Positions 1-8,483 of a stretch of 64,000 bases of DNA are shown here, piece after piece. The position numbers were made by a program, and so were the translations under genes. The stretch's first letter is position 1. Each line of letters starts with the position of its first letter. A model generated the notes under the pieces. The model was given only the letters and a program-made list of their open reading frames with translations, searched no databases and was not told where the DNA came from. Source of the stretch: Longimicrobium sp. (GTDB lineage Bacteria; Gemmatimonadota; Gemmatimonadetes; Longimicrobiales; Longimicrobiaceae); NCBI GenBank assembly GCA_036377595.1, contig DASUYB010000113.1, forward strand, positions 1-64,000, written 5' to 3'.

Positions 1-25
1 CCTGTGTAAGCACTTGCCTCGATTC

Positions 26-65
26 AGACCCCGCCGGACGCGTTGTACACGCGTCCGACGGGGTC
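26..65 (+). terminator. Strong intrinsic-type terminator hairpin
   Basis: An 18-base arm starting at 26 pairs with an arm ending at 65 around a short loop, with one mismatch, and is followed on the plus strand by a T-rich stretch (66-90). It probably ends a plus-strand gene lying before the window. Bases 1-166 hold no convincing gene of their own. Confidence 0.75.
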
Positions 66-166
66 TTGTTGTATCTTGTTGCTGTTCAACCTCTTATGGC
101 CAACGTGTAAAACGGTGCTGTCGAACGCCTGCTGCGTGAGATTTTCTTTTCTGCTGACGCCGCGCC

Positions 167-1009
167 TCAGTGCACGGGCTGCATCGGGATCATCGGCGGC
201 GACGGGGGGAGCATGGCCATCCGCGCCAGGAAGAGCGGATACGACGCGTTGTTGATGGCCAGCCGCGGCGCCGGCCTGGGCATCATCCGCGCGATGACGG
301 CCTCGGTGGCCACCAGCCGCCGCTGGGTGTTGGGATGCGTGTCGAACCACTCCACCGTTTCGATATGCGGGTCCTGCCGCTCCTCCACCATCAACCCCTG
401 GAAGAGGGAGAGCATCCCCCGCGGGTCCACCCCGGCGGCCAGCATGTACCGCACCGCCTCGCTGTCGGCCGCGGCCTCGTCGGCACGCGAGTGCCCGGCG
501 CTCCAGAGCTGGTTCCCCAGCTGCAGCGCCTGCTGGTCGAGCAGCGGGTCGCGCCCCAGGATCGTCCGGTACAGCACCGTCGACATCGAGCTGGTGCGCA
601 TTTGCCGCTGCAGGTTCTTGGCGCCGTGCCTGAGCGCCACGTGCGCGATCTCGTGCGACAGAACGCCGGCCAGCTCGCTGACGTTGCGCGTGCGCGCGAT
701 CAGCCCGCGGTCGACGTAGACGTAGCCGCCGGGAAGCGCGAACGCGTTCACCGCGTCGGTGTCGACGATGTAGAAGTGGTAGCGCAGGTTGGGCCGCTCG
801 CTGTGGCGCGCCAGCAGCTGGCCCAGGTCGTTGACGTACAGGTTGAGCGGAACGTCCTGCACCAGCGGCACGCGGGCGTTGATGTTGGCCGCGATCTGCG
901 CGCCCAGCTGCTGCTCGCGCTGCTCGTTCACGCATCCCGCCAGCGCGGGAAGGGAGAGCAGCGCGAGCGCCGCCAGGCGGGCCCGCGTGCCGCCGGCGCG
1001 GGCACTCAC
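167..1009 (-). CDS. M48-family zinc metalloprotease lipoprotein (second of pair)
   Basis: A 280-residue peptidase M48 protein. The zinc motif HEIAH lies at residues 119-123, and the third ligand probably lies in the ADEAAADSEA stretch. The N-terminus has a signal peptide ending in a lipobox (LPALAGC, Cys26), so the protein should be anchored in an envelope membrane. The family includes BepA/LoiP-like proteases of envelope quality control. The GTG start at 1009 overlaps the TGA of the upstream gene (GTGA), so the two are translationally coupled. It is a paralogue of that gene: both carry the PGGYVYV(D/N)RGLI and HEIAHV blocks. Confidence 0.9.
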   Translation of the reverse strand: MSARAGGTRARLAALALLSLPALAGCVNEQREQQLGAQIAANINARVPLVQDVPLNLYVNDLGQLLARHSERPNLRYHFYIVDTDAVNAFALPGGYVYVDRGLIARTRNVSELAGVLSHEIAHVALRHGAKNLQRQMRTSSMSTVLYRTILGRDPLLDQQALQLGNQLWSAGHSRADEAAADSEAVRYMLAAGVDPRGMLSLFQGLMVEERQDPHIETVEWFDTHPNTQRRLVATEAVIARMMPRPAPRLAINNASYPLFLARMAMLPPSPPMIPMQPVH

Positions 1010-1842
1010 CGCCGGTCCTGCGGGGCCGGGGTCAGCGAGCGCACGCGGGCGCGGAAGTTCTGGAACTCGCGGGTGTCCGTCACCAGCCGCGGGTTGTTGG
1101 CGCCCGGCGTCTGCGCGATCTCGGCGCGCGTGGCCGTCACCCGCTCCTGGCTGCCGGGGTGCGTGGCGAACCAGCTCTCGATCTTGCTGGGCTGGCTGCG
1201 CTCCAGCGACATCAGCTTCTCGAAGAAGAGGGGAAGCTGGTTGGGATTGTACCCGGCGCGCGTCATGAAGATGATGGCGTCGTGGTCGGCCTCGCGCTCG
1301 GCGTCGCGGCTGTAGCCGGCGAACACCGCGCCGCCGCCCACCTGGATCCCCGCCTGCTCCACGCCGCTGGGGTTGCGCCGCAGCAGCACGCCGTAGAGCA
1401 CCGACAGCAGCGTGTTGGCGTTCTGCGCGCGCTGCATCTGGGTGATGGAGTGGCGCTCCACCACGTGCGCGATCTCGTGTCCCAGCACCCCCGCCAGCTG
1501 CGACACGTTGTCGGCCCGCTCGATCAGCCCGCGGTTCACGTACACGTAGCCGCCGGGGATGGAAAAGGCGTTGACAACGTCGGAGTTCACCACGTAAAAC
1601 GTGTACGGGATCCCCCGCGGGTCGGCCTGCGCGGCGATCTGGCGGCCGAGCTGGTTGATGTACTGGTTGGTGTACGAGTCGCGCAGCAGCGGCAGCTGCT
1701 GGTTGACCTGCTGCGAGTACTGCGCGCCGATCTGCTGCTCCTGCTGCGTCGTTACCGCCGGGGCGCATCCGCCGGCCGTCGCGGCGCCGCCCAGCGCCAG
1801 CGCGAACGCGCCGGCCCTGAGGCTTGTAAGTCGAAGACTCAT
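1006..1842 (-). CDS. M48-family zinc metalloprotease lipoprotein (first of pair)
   Basis: A 278-residue paralogue of the downstream gene. HEIAH is at residues 122-126, and a signal peptide ends at Cys26 (ATAGGC). The ATG at 1842 is preferred because a GGAGAG ribosome site lies just upstream of it and it begins the signal peptide directly; longer readings add a low-complexity tail. The pair is transcribed away from the divergent RNA methyltransferase gene, leaving 63 bases for both promoters. Substrates cannot be read from the sequence; by family, misfolded outer-membrane or periplasmic proteins are likely. Confidence 0.9.
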   Translation of the reverse strand: MSLRLTSLRAGAFALALGGAATAGGCAPAVTTQQEQQIGAQYSQQVNQQLPLLRDSYTNQYINQLGRQIAAQADPRGIPYTFYVVNSDVVNAFSIPGGYVYVNRGLIERADNVSQLAGVLGHEIAHVVERHSITQMQRAQNANTLLSVLYGVLLRRNPSGVEQAGIQVGGGAVFAGYSRDAEREADHDAIIFMTRAGYNPNQLPLFFEKLMSLERSQPSKIESWFATHPGSQERVTATRAEIAQTPGANNPRLVTDTREFQNFRARVRSLTPAPQDRR

Positions 1843-1905
1843 AACGCTCTCCATGGGCTGGGGGTTGTCCGTTCGGGGGGAAGGGAAAGGCAAGTTGCGG
1901 ACCAG

Positions 1906-2685
1906 ATGCCGACCACGCTGAGCCGCCGCGAGGAACGCCTGCTGCGCTCGCTGGCGGAGCGCAGGCACCGCGACGCCGAGGGGCTCTTCGTGGCCGAGGG
2001 CGTCCGCGCGGTCGAGGACCTGGCCGCGTCGCCGCTGCCGGTCCGCTTCGCCGTGGCCTCGTCCTCGCTGGAGGACACCCCCCGCGGCGCCGCGCTGCGC
2101 CGCATGCTGGCGGCGCAGGGCGTCGCGCTACGCGACACCGGCGACCGCGAGCTGCGCGCCCTGGCCGGCACCGAGCACCCGCAGGGGATCGTGGCCGTCG
2201 CCGAGATCCCGCGCTTTGGACTGGACGCGCTGCGGATGGGTGCCGAGCCCGCCGTGGTGCTGATGATGGACGCCGTGCAGGATCCCGGCAACTTCGGCAC
2301 CCTCGTCCGCACCGCCGAGGCGCTCGGCGCCGTGGGGGTCATCGCCCTGCCGGGGACGGTGGACGCGTGGAACCCCAAGTCCGTGCGCGCCGCGATGGGC
2401 TCGTCCTTCCGCCTTCCCGTCGTCCCCGCCGGGTGGGACGAAGCGGTGCCGTGGCTCGCCGCGAAAGGGGTGACCGTGATCGCCTCCGTCGTCGGCGCGC
2501 CCCCGCTCCCCTCTCCCCCGCCCGCGCGCGCGGCGCTGGTGCTGGGGAACGAGGGCGCAGGGGTCGGAGACGCGACCCTGGCGCACGCGGATCTCCAGGC
2601 GGGGATCCCGCTCCGCGGGCGCGCGGAGTCGCTGAACGTGGGTGCGGCGGGGGCCATCCTCCTCCACGAATTGCTCAGGACCTGA
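1906..2685 (+). CDS. TrmH/SpoU-family RNA 2'-O-methyltransferase
   Basis: A 259-residue SPOUT methyltransferase acting on tRNA or rRNA ribose with SAM. It has the N-terminal substrate-binding region (FVAEGVRAVEDL) and the three SPOUT motifs: QDPGNFGTLVRTAEALG, the glycine-rich LVLGNEGAGV, and the C-terminal knot segment SLNVGAAGAILLHE. The layout matches RlmB/TsnR-like enzymes; the exact target nucleotide cannot be told. pilD starts 8 bases downstream on the same strand, so the two may share a transcript. Confidence 0.92.
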   Translation: MPTTLSRREERLLRSLAERRHRDAEGLFVAEGVRAVEDLAASPLPVRFAVASSSLEDTPRGAALRRMLAAQGVALRDTGDRELRALAGTEHPQGIVAVAEIPRFGLDALRMGAEPAVVLMMDAVQDPGNFGTLVRTAEALGAVGVIALPGTVDAWNPKSVRAAMGSSFRLPVVPAGWDEAVPWLAAKGVTVIASVVGAPPLPSPPPARAALVLGNEGAGVGDATLAHADLQAGIPLRGRAESLNVGAAGAILLHELLRT

Positions 2686-2693
2686 CCCGATAG

Positions 2694-3464
2694 ATGCCGG
2701 ACATCCTGCTGTGGGCCTACGCGGCCTTGCTGGGGGCGTGCGTGGGCTCGTTCCTCAACGTGTGCGTGTACCGCTGGCCCGCCGGCGAGTCGGTCGTCCG
2801 TCCGCGCTCGCGCTGCCCGGCGTGCGGGACGCCCATCCGCTGGCACGACAACCTGCCGGTCGTCGGCTGGCTTCTCCTGCGGGGAAAGTGCCGCGCGTGC
2901 GGCGAGCGCATCTCCATCCAGTACCCGCTGATCGAGCTCACGACGGCGTCGCTCTGGGTGGCGGCCGTCCTCCGCCACGGCTTCACCTGGCAGGCGCTGT
3001 CGTCGGCGCTCTTCTTCACGCTGCTGCTGGGGATCGCGCTGACCGACGCGCGCACCTACATCATCCCCGACCAGTTCACGCTCGGTGGGCTGGCGATCGG
3101 GCTGGCGCTCTCCTTCGCGCCGGGGGGGATCGACCCGCTGCAGTCGTTCCTGGGCGCGCTGCTCGGCTTCGTGCTGCTGTGGATCGTTATGGTGCTTGGT
3201 GAAGCCATCTTTCGGCAACCCGCGATGGGCGGCGGAGACGTCAAAATGATGGCAATGGTAGGCGCTTTCCTGGGTCCGCCCGGCGTGTTGCTGACGATCT
3301 TTTTGGGTGCGTTGTCCGGCAGTATTGTCTTCGGCCCAATCAGCCTGAAGACGAAGAAGCGCGTACCGTTTGGAATCTTTCTAGCGATCGGAGCTGGGAT
3401 CTGTGAGCCTTGGGGACGTGCAATCATTGACTGGTATCTAACACATTTCGTCTACGTAAGATGA
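2694..3464 (+). CDS. pilD: Prepilin peptidase / N-methyltransferase PilD
   Basis: A 256-residue bifunctional membrane enzyme that cleaves type IV prepilin leaders and N-methylates the new terminus. It has the paired CxxC zinc motifs (Cys41/44 and Cys66/69) and both catalytic aspartates: D118 in TDARTYIIPD and D182 in GGGDVKM. Several hydrophobic segments follow. From about residue 162 (near 3186) to the stop, base composition drops to about 57% GC in sampled lines, against 78% in the 5' part, although the reading frame and active site are intact. It implies type IV pili or a related pseudopilus in this organism. Confidence 0.95.
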   Translation: MPDILLWAYAALLGACVGSFLNVCVYRWPAGESVVRPRSRCPACGTPIRWHDNLPVVGWLLLRGKCRACGERISIQYPLIELTTASLWVAAVLRHGFTWQALSSALFFTLLLGIALTDARTYIIPDQFTLGGLAIGLALSFAPGGIDPLQSFLGALLGFVLLWIVMVLGEAIFRQPAMGGGDVKMMAMVGAFLGPPGVLLTIFLGALSGSIVFGPISLKTKKRVPFGIFLAIGAGICEPWGRAIIDWYLTHFVYVR

Positions 3465-3520
3465 GCATTGAGGATTGATCGACGCCGGGATGCCAGTCAC
3501 GCCACCTATAAGAAATACGA

Positions 3521-3555
3521 AGCGCCCGCCGGGATCGTCACCGACGGGCGCTTTT
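3521..3555 (+). terminator. Intrinsic terminator after pilD
   Basis: The stem AGCGCCCG (3521-3528) pairs with CGGGCGCT (3545-3552) and is followed by TTTT. It lies between the convergent pilD and the minus-strand gene ending at 3573, and may serve both. Confidence 0.75.
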
Positions 3556-3572
3556 CATCTCCTGGTACGATT

Positions 3573-4145
3573 CTACCCCAGCGCGGGGGTGATGGCCGGG
3601 TCGACGGTGACGACCGGCGCGGCCGCCGCCGTGGGGACGGGCACGCCCGGCGTCACCAGCTCGCCGAGCGACTCGCGGCGCAGGTCGTCGACGTCCTCGG
3701 GCGACCAAGCCTTCAGCCGCGACACCTCCGAGCGGATCTCGGGGAAGGGCGAGTGCTCCACCTCCCAGCGCCGCTCGCGCGCGGCGAAGGCCACGCCCTT
3801 GGCCTCGTCCCACCGCTTCTGCTCGACGAACGCCAGGATCAGCGCCTCGTAGGCCAGCGGGTGCGGGTATTTGCGCAGTAGGTACTGCAGCCGCGGGATG
3901 GCCGCGCGGCGCGCCTCCGGGCTGCCGATGCCGATGCGCATCAGCTCGGCGGCCACGTCCTGGCGCCGGCGCAGCACGTTGGCCAGCTGGCCCGGATACG
4001 TCTCGGCGGTGAACTCGCCCAGCGCGTGCGCCGCCTCCTCGTCCTTCCCCAGCACGGAGTACACGAGCGACGCGACGGGCGGCGAGTCGCCCTCGTCGTC
4101 CACCGTGTCGGCCATCCGCTTCCGGATCCACTCCCGGAGTCCCAT
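3573..4145 (-). CDS. Conserved-type hypothetical, helical, HEAT/TPR-like
   Basis: A 190-residue protein with no signal peptide or membrane segment. It is mainly amphipathic helix, with repeated leucine/alanine blocks (VYSVLGKDEEAAHALGEF, RRAAIPRLQYLLRKYPHPLA) resembling HEAT or TPR-like solenoids, and a Pro/Ala/Val-rich tail. The ATG at 4145 is the first good start; upstream sequence is repeat DNA. I do not recognise a family and assign no function. Confidence 0.7.
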   Translation of the reverse strand: MGLREWIRKRMADTVDDEGDSPPVASLVYSVLGKDEEAAHALGEFTAETYPGQLANVLRRRQDVAAELMRIGIGSPEARRAAIPRLQYLLRKYPHPLAYEALILAFVEQKRWDEAKGVAFAARERRWEVEHSPFPEIRSEVSRLKAWSPEDVDDLRRESLGELVTPGVPVPTAAAAPVVTVDPAITPALG

Positions 4146-4219
4146 GTCGCCCTCGCGTGACAGGCGTTTCAACAGATGTTCTGCGGGAGCGAGAGGTAGC
4201 AAGGAGCGGGCCGGACGGG

Positions 4220-4253
4220 AGTGCTGGGTTCTGAGTGCTGAGTGCTGAGTGTC
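4220..4253 (+). repeat. Heptad tandem array, AGTGCTG type
   Basis: Imperfect 7-bp units related to AGTGCTG/TTCTGAG in the gap between two minus-strand genes. The same unit recurs at 14961-14984, and variant units occur at 7234 and 62894. Confidence 0.7.
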
Positions 4254-4261
4254 GGCTTTGG

Positions 4262-4325
4262 GTGGCGGTTGAAACCGCGGCAACAACCACACGAAGTCCG
4301 CCTTCGCGGACTACCGGCGACGGCT
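4262..4325 (+). repeat. Dispersed intergenic repeat A, copy 1
   Basis: Contains GTTGAAACCGCGGCAACAAC and then an inverted-repeat core (AGTCCGCCTTCGCGGACT). Copies lie at 34090-34150 (same orientation), 15035-15088 (opposite) and, degraded, at 54603-54660. All are intergenic. The rest of the 4146-4529 gap shows no gene. Confidence 0.7.
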
Positions 4326-4478
4326 CGGTCGAGGGCTCGGCGCGCGCGACGGGCTTCCAACGAACAACCCTCCCCCGAGTCGGTTTTGGGGGGAGGGTCG
4401 CGCGAAGCGCGGGGTGGGGGGCGCGATGCCGCGGCCGCACGCTAGCCAGTCCCGCGGCTCGACGTCTCGTCCGCGAAC

Positions 4479-4530
4479 GCACTCACGCACTCACGCACTT
4501 TCGCACTTTCGCACTTTCGCACTCACGCAC
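4479..4530 (+). repeat. Octad tandem array, GCACTCAC/GCACTTTC
   Basis: About 6.5 units of 8 bp, directly abutting the stop codon of serA. Related arrays lie at 29095-29126, 56641-56672 and 56759-56790. Confidence 0.8.
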
Positions 4531-6128
4531 TATTCCATGTCCACCTGCCGCACGTCCAGGATCTCGGGGAGGGCGGACAGCTGGTCGCAGACATCCTTCG
4601 GCATCGGGCCGTCGACGGTGATGGCGGCCAGCGCCTCGCCACCCACCTGCAGGCGCGCCTGGTGGTACTCGGCGATGTTCACCCCCGCCTCGCCCAGCAG
4701 CGTGCCCACGCGCCCGATCACACCGGGGACGTCGCGGTTGCGCAGCACCACCATGTTCCCGCGCGGCGCCACGTCCACGCGGAAGGCGCCGATGCGCACG
4801 ATGCGGCCCTGCACGTCGCCCAGCATCGCGCCGCCCACGCGGATGCTGCGGTCGCCGCCCTCCAGCCGCAGCTCCACCTCCTCACCCACCTCGCCGGGGC
4901 CGTCCACCCGCGTGAACGCCGTCTCGATCCCCCGCTCGCTCGCCACATGATGGACGTTGACCAGGTTCACGTTGCGGTCGACGACGTCGCGCATCGCCCC
5001 CATCAGCGCGGCCAGGAGGAGCGGGCGCGGCGCCTGGTCGCGCTTCCCCGCGTAGCGCAGCTCCAGGCTGCTGAGCGGGCCGGGGAGGAGCGCGCGTCCC
5101 AGTCTCCCCAGGCGGTCCGCGAGGTTGAGGAGCGGGCGGAGATCGGCCCAGGCGGCGCCGCCCACGCCGGCCGCGTTGATGGCCGCGGACAGGTCGCCCG
5201 TGACCAGCGCGTCGCGGACGGCGGCGCACGCCTCGATGGCCACGCTGCGCTGCGCGTCGGACGTCGACGCGCCCAGGTGCGGGGTGAGGACGACGTTCTC
5301 CAGCCTGCGCAGCGGGCTGTCCGCGGCCAGCGGCTCGCCGGCGTAAACGTCCAGCGCGGCGCCGCCGATGCGGCCGGACTGCAGCGCCTCGACCAGCGCG
5401 TCCTCGGCTACGATCCCCCCGCGCGCCAGGTTCAGCACGAACGCGCCGCGCGGCAGCCGGGCCAGCTCCGCCGCGCCGATCATCCCCTTCGTCTCGGGCG
5501 TCAGCGGGGTGTGGACGGTGAGCACGTCGGCGCGCTCCACCAGGTCGCCCAGCCGCTCGGCGCGCTCCACGCCCAGCTCCTCGAAGCGCGCGTTCCCCAC
5601 GTACGGGTCGTACGCCACCAGGTTCATCCCGAACGCGCGGCCGCGGCGCGCCACCTCGCTGCCGATCCGCCCCAGCCCCACGATCCCCAGCGTGCGCCCG
5701 CGGATCTCGATCCCCCCCAGCTTCGAGCGGTCCCACCGCCCCTCGCGCATCGACCGGTCGGCGTTGGTGATGTGACGCGCCAGGGAGATGACCACGCCGT
5801 AGAAGAGCTCGGCCACGGAGACGGTGTTCCCCCCCGGCGCGTTGATCACCGCGATCCCCAGCTGCGTGGCGGTGGGGATGTCGATGTTGTCCACGCCCAC
5901 GCCGGCGCGGCCGATCACCTTCAGCCGCGTGCCGCGGCGCAGCAGGTCGCCGGTGACGCGGGTGGCGCTGCGGCCGATGAAGCCGTCGTACTCGCCGATC
6001 TCCTCCAGCACCTCGGCCAGCGGGCGCGTCGGCCTTTCGACGACCTCGATGCGCGGATCGCCGCGGAGGACGGCCAGCCCCTCGGGGTCCACCTCGTCGG
6101 TGACGAGCACGCGGAAGCGGTCCGTCAT
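4530..6128 (-). CDS. serA: D-3-phosphoglycerate dehydrogenase
   Basis: A 532-residue NAD-dependent enzyme catalysing the first step of serine synthesis, in the long form. The order is substrate domain, Rossmann fold (GIVGLGRIGSEVARRG near 146-161), catalytic Arg in NLARGG, Glu in DVYAGEP and His in TPHLGAST, an intervening domain, and a C-terminal ACT domain (RDVPGVIGRVGTLLGEAGVN) that usually mediates serine feedback. The ATG overlaps the TGA of the upstream aminotransferase gene by four bases, so the two enzymes of consecutive steps are coupled. Confidence 0.96.
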   Translation of the reverse strand: MTDRFRVLVTDEVDPEGLAVLRGDPRIEVVERPTRPLAEVLEEIGEYDGFIGRSATRVTGDLLRRGTRLKVIGRAGVGVDNIDIPTATQLGIAVINAPGGNTVSVAELFYGVVISLARHITNADRSMREGRWDRSKLGGIEIRGRTLGIVGLGRIGSEVARRGRAFGMNLVAYDPYVGNARFEELGVERAERLGDLVERADVLTVHTPLTPETKGMIGAAELARLPRGAFVLNLARGGIVAEDALVEALQSGRIGGAALDVYAGEPLAADSPLRRLENVVLTPHLGASTSDAQRSVAIEACAAVRDALVTGDLSAAINAAGVGGAAWADLRPLLNLADRLGRLGRALLPGPLSSLELRYAGKRDQAPRPLLLAALMGAMRDVVDRNVNLVNVHHVASERGIETAFTRVDGPGEVGEEVELRLEGGDRSIRVGGAMLGDVQGRIVRIGAFRVDVAPRGNMVVLRNRDVPGVIGRVGTLLGEAGVNIAEYHQARLQVGGEALAAITVDGPMPKDVCDQLSALPEILDVRQVDME

Positions 6129-7222
6129 CCCAGCACCTCCTCGATCGCGCGCAGCAGCGCGTCCAGCTCGTCCACCGTGTGGTCTCCCATGTGCCCGATG
6201 CGGATCGTCCGTTCCTTCAGCGGCCCGTAGCCGCCACCGATCGTCCATCCTCCAGCCTTCAGCCGCGCCACGATCTCCGGCGCCGGCACGGGCCCGTCCA
6301 CGCCGATGCAGGTGACCGTCGGCGAGCGGCACCCCTCCGGCGCGAAGAGCGAGAGCCCCCACGCGGGGCCGCGCTCCGCCACCCATTCCCAGGTGCGGCG
6401 CGCCATCCGCCAGTGCCGCTCCGCGCGCGCGTCCACCCCCTCGTCGCGGATGCGGCGGCACTGCTCGGCCAGCGCGTAGATGAGGGAGATGGCGGGCGTG
6501 TTCGGCGTCTGGTGCTTCTTCCAGAACTCGTCGAACTCGATCAGGTCGAAGTACTGCCCGCGCCCCGTCAGCGTCGCCGCCCGCGCCATCATCCGCGCCG
6601 ACGCGGTGCCGAACGCGAGCCCCGGCGGCAGCGCCATCGCCTTCTGGCTGCCGGTGAGGACGAAATCCAGCCCCCACGCCTCCGACTCGACCACCGCGCC
6701 GCCGACGCTGGTGACGCCGTCGGCCAGGACGAGGATCTCCTCGCCGGTCTCGCGCTCCGCCCGCCGCACCGCCTCGGCGATCTCGAAGAGCGGGTCGAGC
6801 ACGCCGGTCGCGGTCTCGGAGTGGACGACGGTGACCGCGTCGAAGCCGCCGGCGCGGAGACGCTCGAACACCTGGTCGGGGTCGTGGCAGCGCCCCATCG
6901 GCACCTCGTACGTCTCCACCTGGCGCCCGCAGTCGGCCACGAGGTCGCGGTAGCGGCGGGAGAACGCGCCGTTGACCAGGGAGAGCGCCTTCGCGCGCAC
7001 GCCGTTGCGCACCGAGCCCTCCATCAGCCCGGTGGCGGAGGAGGAGGCGACGTAGACCGGGCGCGAGGTACGGAAGAGGTCGCGCAGCACGGGGTCGCAT
7101 TCGGCCAGGATGCGCGACATCTCGCTGCCGCGGTGCCCGATCACCGGCCGCGTCATGGCCTGCAGCACCTCGGGGCGGACCTCGGTGGGTCCCGGGAGGA
7201 AGAATCGGCCGAAGTCGGTCAT
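6125..7222 (-). CDS. Class V aminotransferase, probable phosphoserine aminotransferase
   Basis: A 365-residue PLP enzyme of the alanine-glyoxylate/serine-pyruvate aminotransferase branch (starts FFLPGPTEV; PLP lysine in LTGSQKAMALPPG; VLADGVTSVGG precedes it). By sequence type it is not a classical SerC, but it sits between serB-like and serA genes. The parsimonious role is therefore conversion of 3-phosphohydroxypyruvate to phosphoserine, as in archaeal-type phosphoserine aminotransferases. Alternatively it is an alanine-glyoxylate or serine-pyruvate transaminase. Confident of class, moderately so of substrate. Confidence 0.88.
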   Translation of the reverse strand: MTDFGRFFLPGPTEVRPEVLQAMTRPVIGHRGSEMSRILAECDPVLRDLFRTSRPVYVASSSATGLMEGSVRNGVRAKALSLVNGAFSRRYRDLVADCGRQVETYEVPMGRCHDPDQVFERLRAGGFDAVTVVHSETATGVLDPLFEIAEAVRRAERETGEEILVLADGVTSVGGAVVESEAWGLDFVLTGSQKAMALPPGLAFGTASARMMARAATLTGRGQYFDLIEFDEFWKKHQTPNTPAISLIYALAEQCRRIRDEGVDARAERHWRMARRTWEWVAERGPAWGLSLFAPEGCRSPTVTCIGVDGPVPAPEIVARLKAGGWTIGGGYGPLKERTIRIGHMGDHTVDELDALLRAIEEVLG

Positions 7223-7233
7223 TCGAGAATCAA

Positions 7234-7278
7234 AGTGCCCAGTGCCCAGTGCCGAGTGCCCAGTGCCCAGTGCCCAGT
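7234..7278 (+). repeat. Heptad tandem array, AGTGCCC type
   Basis: About six units of AGTGCCC, one of them AGTGCCG, just upstream of the aminotransferase start. It is a sequence variant of the AGTGCTG arrays elsewhere in the window. Confidence 0.8.
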
Positions 7279-7321
7279 AAGCTGTTCGGCTGTTCGGCTT
7301 GTGGCCGACATCCGCTCCGCG

Positions 7322-7394
7322 TGCGACGTCATCCTGAGGCCGGCCAGACCGAACCCGCGTCCGCGCCGTAAGTCGCAGGCCGAAGGATCTATCG
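7322..7394 (+). repeat. Dispersed intergenic repeat B, copy 1
   Basis: Begins GACGTCATCCTGAGGCCGGC and ends with GCAGGCCGAAGGATCTATC. A second copy lies at 18541-18615, with matching ends and a diverged middle. The remaining bases to 7574 hold nothing recognisable. Confidence 0.7.
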
Positions 7395-7574
7395 CCAGTC
7401 GCCGCACGAACATCGCCGTCCCGCACCGTCGCCCGAACAGCGGTGGGGGGACGAAGATGAAGCCGCGGACCCGACATTCTGGCGCGGCGGCGGGGCGCGC
7501 GAAACCCGTATGACGGGCAGTCCGCCCCTACCCGAATTTCCGGGCGGGGCGGACCGGGATGCGTGGCCGACAGT

Positions 7575-8315
7575 CTACCGCGTGGCGTCCGCCACGGCGA
7601 GGGCCGCGTCGCCGCGCGCGAGCAGGTCCGCCCACTCGCTCGCCGCCAGCCGCGCGCGATCGGCCGCCGTGGCCGCGAGCGACAGCACCGGCGCCAGGCT
7701 CTCGCCGCGCAGCACGAAGTCCGCGCCGTCGACCGCCGCGGGACGGTGCACGACGGCGGTGTAGGCGGCGAACGCGTCGACGGCGGGGCGCGCCTCGCGG
7801 TCCGTCACCCCGTCGCCCACCAGCAGCGAGGGGCGGGGGAGATGCCACCCGCGGATGACCTCCGTCTTCCCCCCGCTCCGCGCCAGCGGCGACGCGGTGT
7901 CGAACCCCGCGTACGTGCCGTCGTCCGCGAACTCCATCCCCACGGCGGTGACGGCCTCGGCGGGGAGGCCGAGGGCGCGCGCGGCCGCCTCCACCGCCGG
8001 GCGCAGGCCGCCGGAGAGGATGCGCACCGTCTTCCCCAGCCACATGAGCGCGGCCACCACCTCGCGCGCGTCGGGCATCAGCGCGTCCACGTACGCCCGG
8101 CCGACCGCCTCCACCTGCGCGCGCGTGGGCCGGATGATCTCCAGCCGCCGCCCGTAGACGTCCTCGAGCGGCACCGCGCCCTGCATGGCCGCGTCCGTCA
8201 GCGCGGCGATCCGGTCGCGGAACGGCCCGGCCAGCTGGTCGATCCCCTCGATCCGCGCCAGCGTCGAGTCGCAGTCGAAGACGACGGAGGCGAAGCCGTG
8301 AGAAGCGATGGTCAC
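7575..8315 (-). CDS. serB: HAD-family phosphoserine phosphatase-like protein
   Basis: A 246-residue haloacid-dehalogenase phosphatase. Motif I is FDCDSTLARIEG (the DxDST signature typical of SerB), motif II is RILSGG, and motif III/IV is LLVGDGVTDREA. A helical cap lies between motifs I and II. By family it hydrolyses phosphoserine to serine. With serA and the aminotransferase on the same strand nearby, the window can encode the whole three-step pathway. The 352-base gap to the aminotransferase gene contains repeats and may separate transcripts. Confidence 0.88.
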   Translation of the reverse strand: MTIASHGFASVVFDCDSTLARIEGIDQLAGPFRDRIAALTDAAMQGAVPLEDVYGRRLEIIRPTRAQVEAVGRAYVDALMPDAREVVAALMWLGKTVRILSGGLRPAVEAAARALGLPAEAVTAVGMEFADDGTYAGFDTASPLARSGGKTEVIRGWHLPRPSLLVGDGVTDREARPAVDAFAAYTAVVHRPAAVDGADFVLRGESLAPVLSLAATAADRARLAASEWADLLARGDAALAVADATR

Positions 8316-8483
8316 GGCCTATTCCCGTGCCCGGACGGCGCGGTGACGAAGCGCGTCCCCGCCCGCGGGCAGGGACGAGTCCGGCCCTCTACGTCTCCGT
8401 TGCGCGACGCTGGGCCGCGGACTATTGATGCGCGGGGATCCGCACGACTTCGATGGCGATCACTTTCGACCGGAGCAGACACA

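Noticed and set aside
43-255. Small ORF after the first terminator
   Set aside because: No ribosome site or coding character, and it runs into the antisense of the M48 gene.
24-935. Long open frames opposite or overlapping the M48 genes
   Set aside because: They are Arg/Ala-rich shadows typical of GC-rich DNA; the real frames carry HEIAH and lipobox signals.
4479-4530. Possible CRISPR-like array
   Set aside because: Units are 8 bp with no spacers and there are no cas genes; it is a simple tandem repeat.
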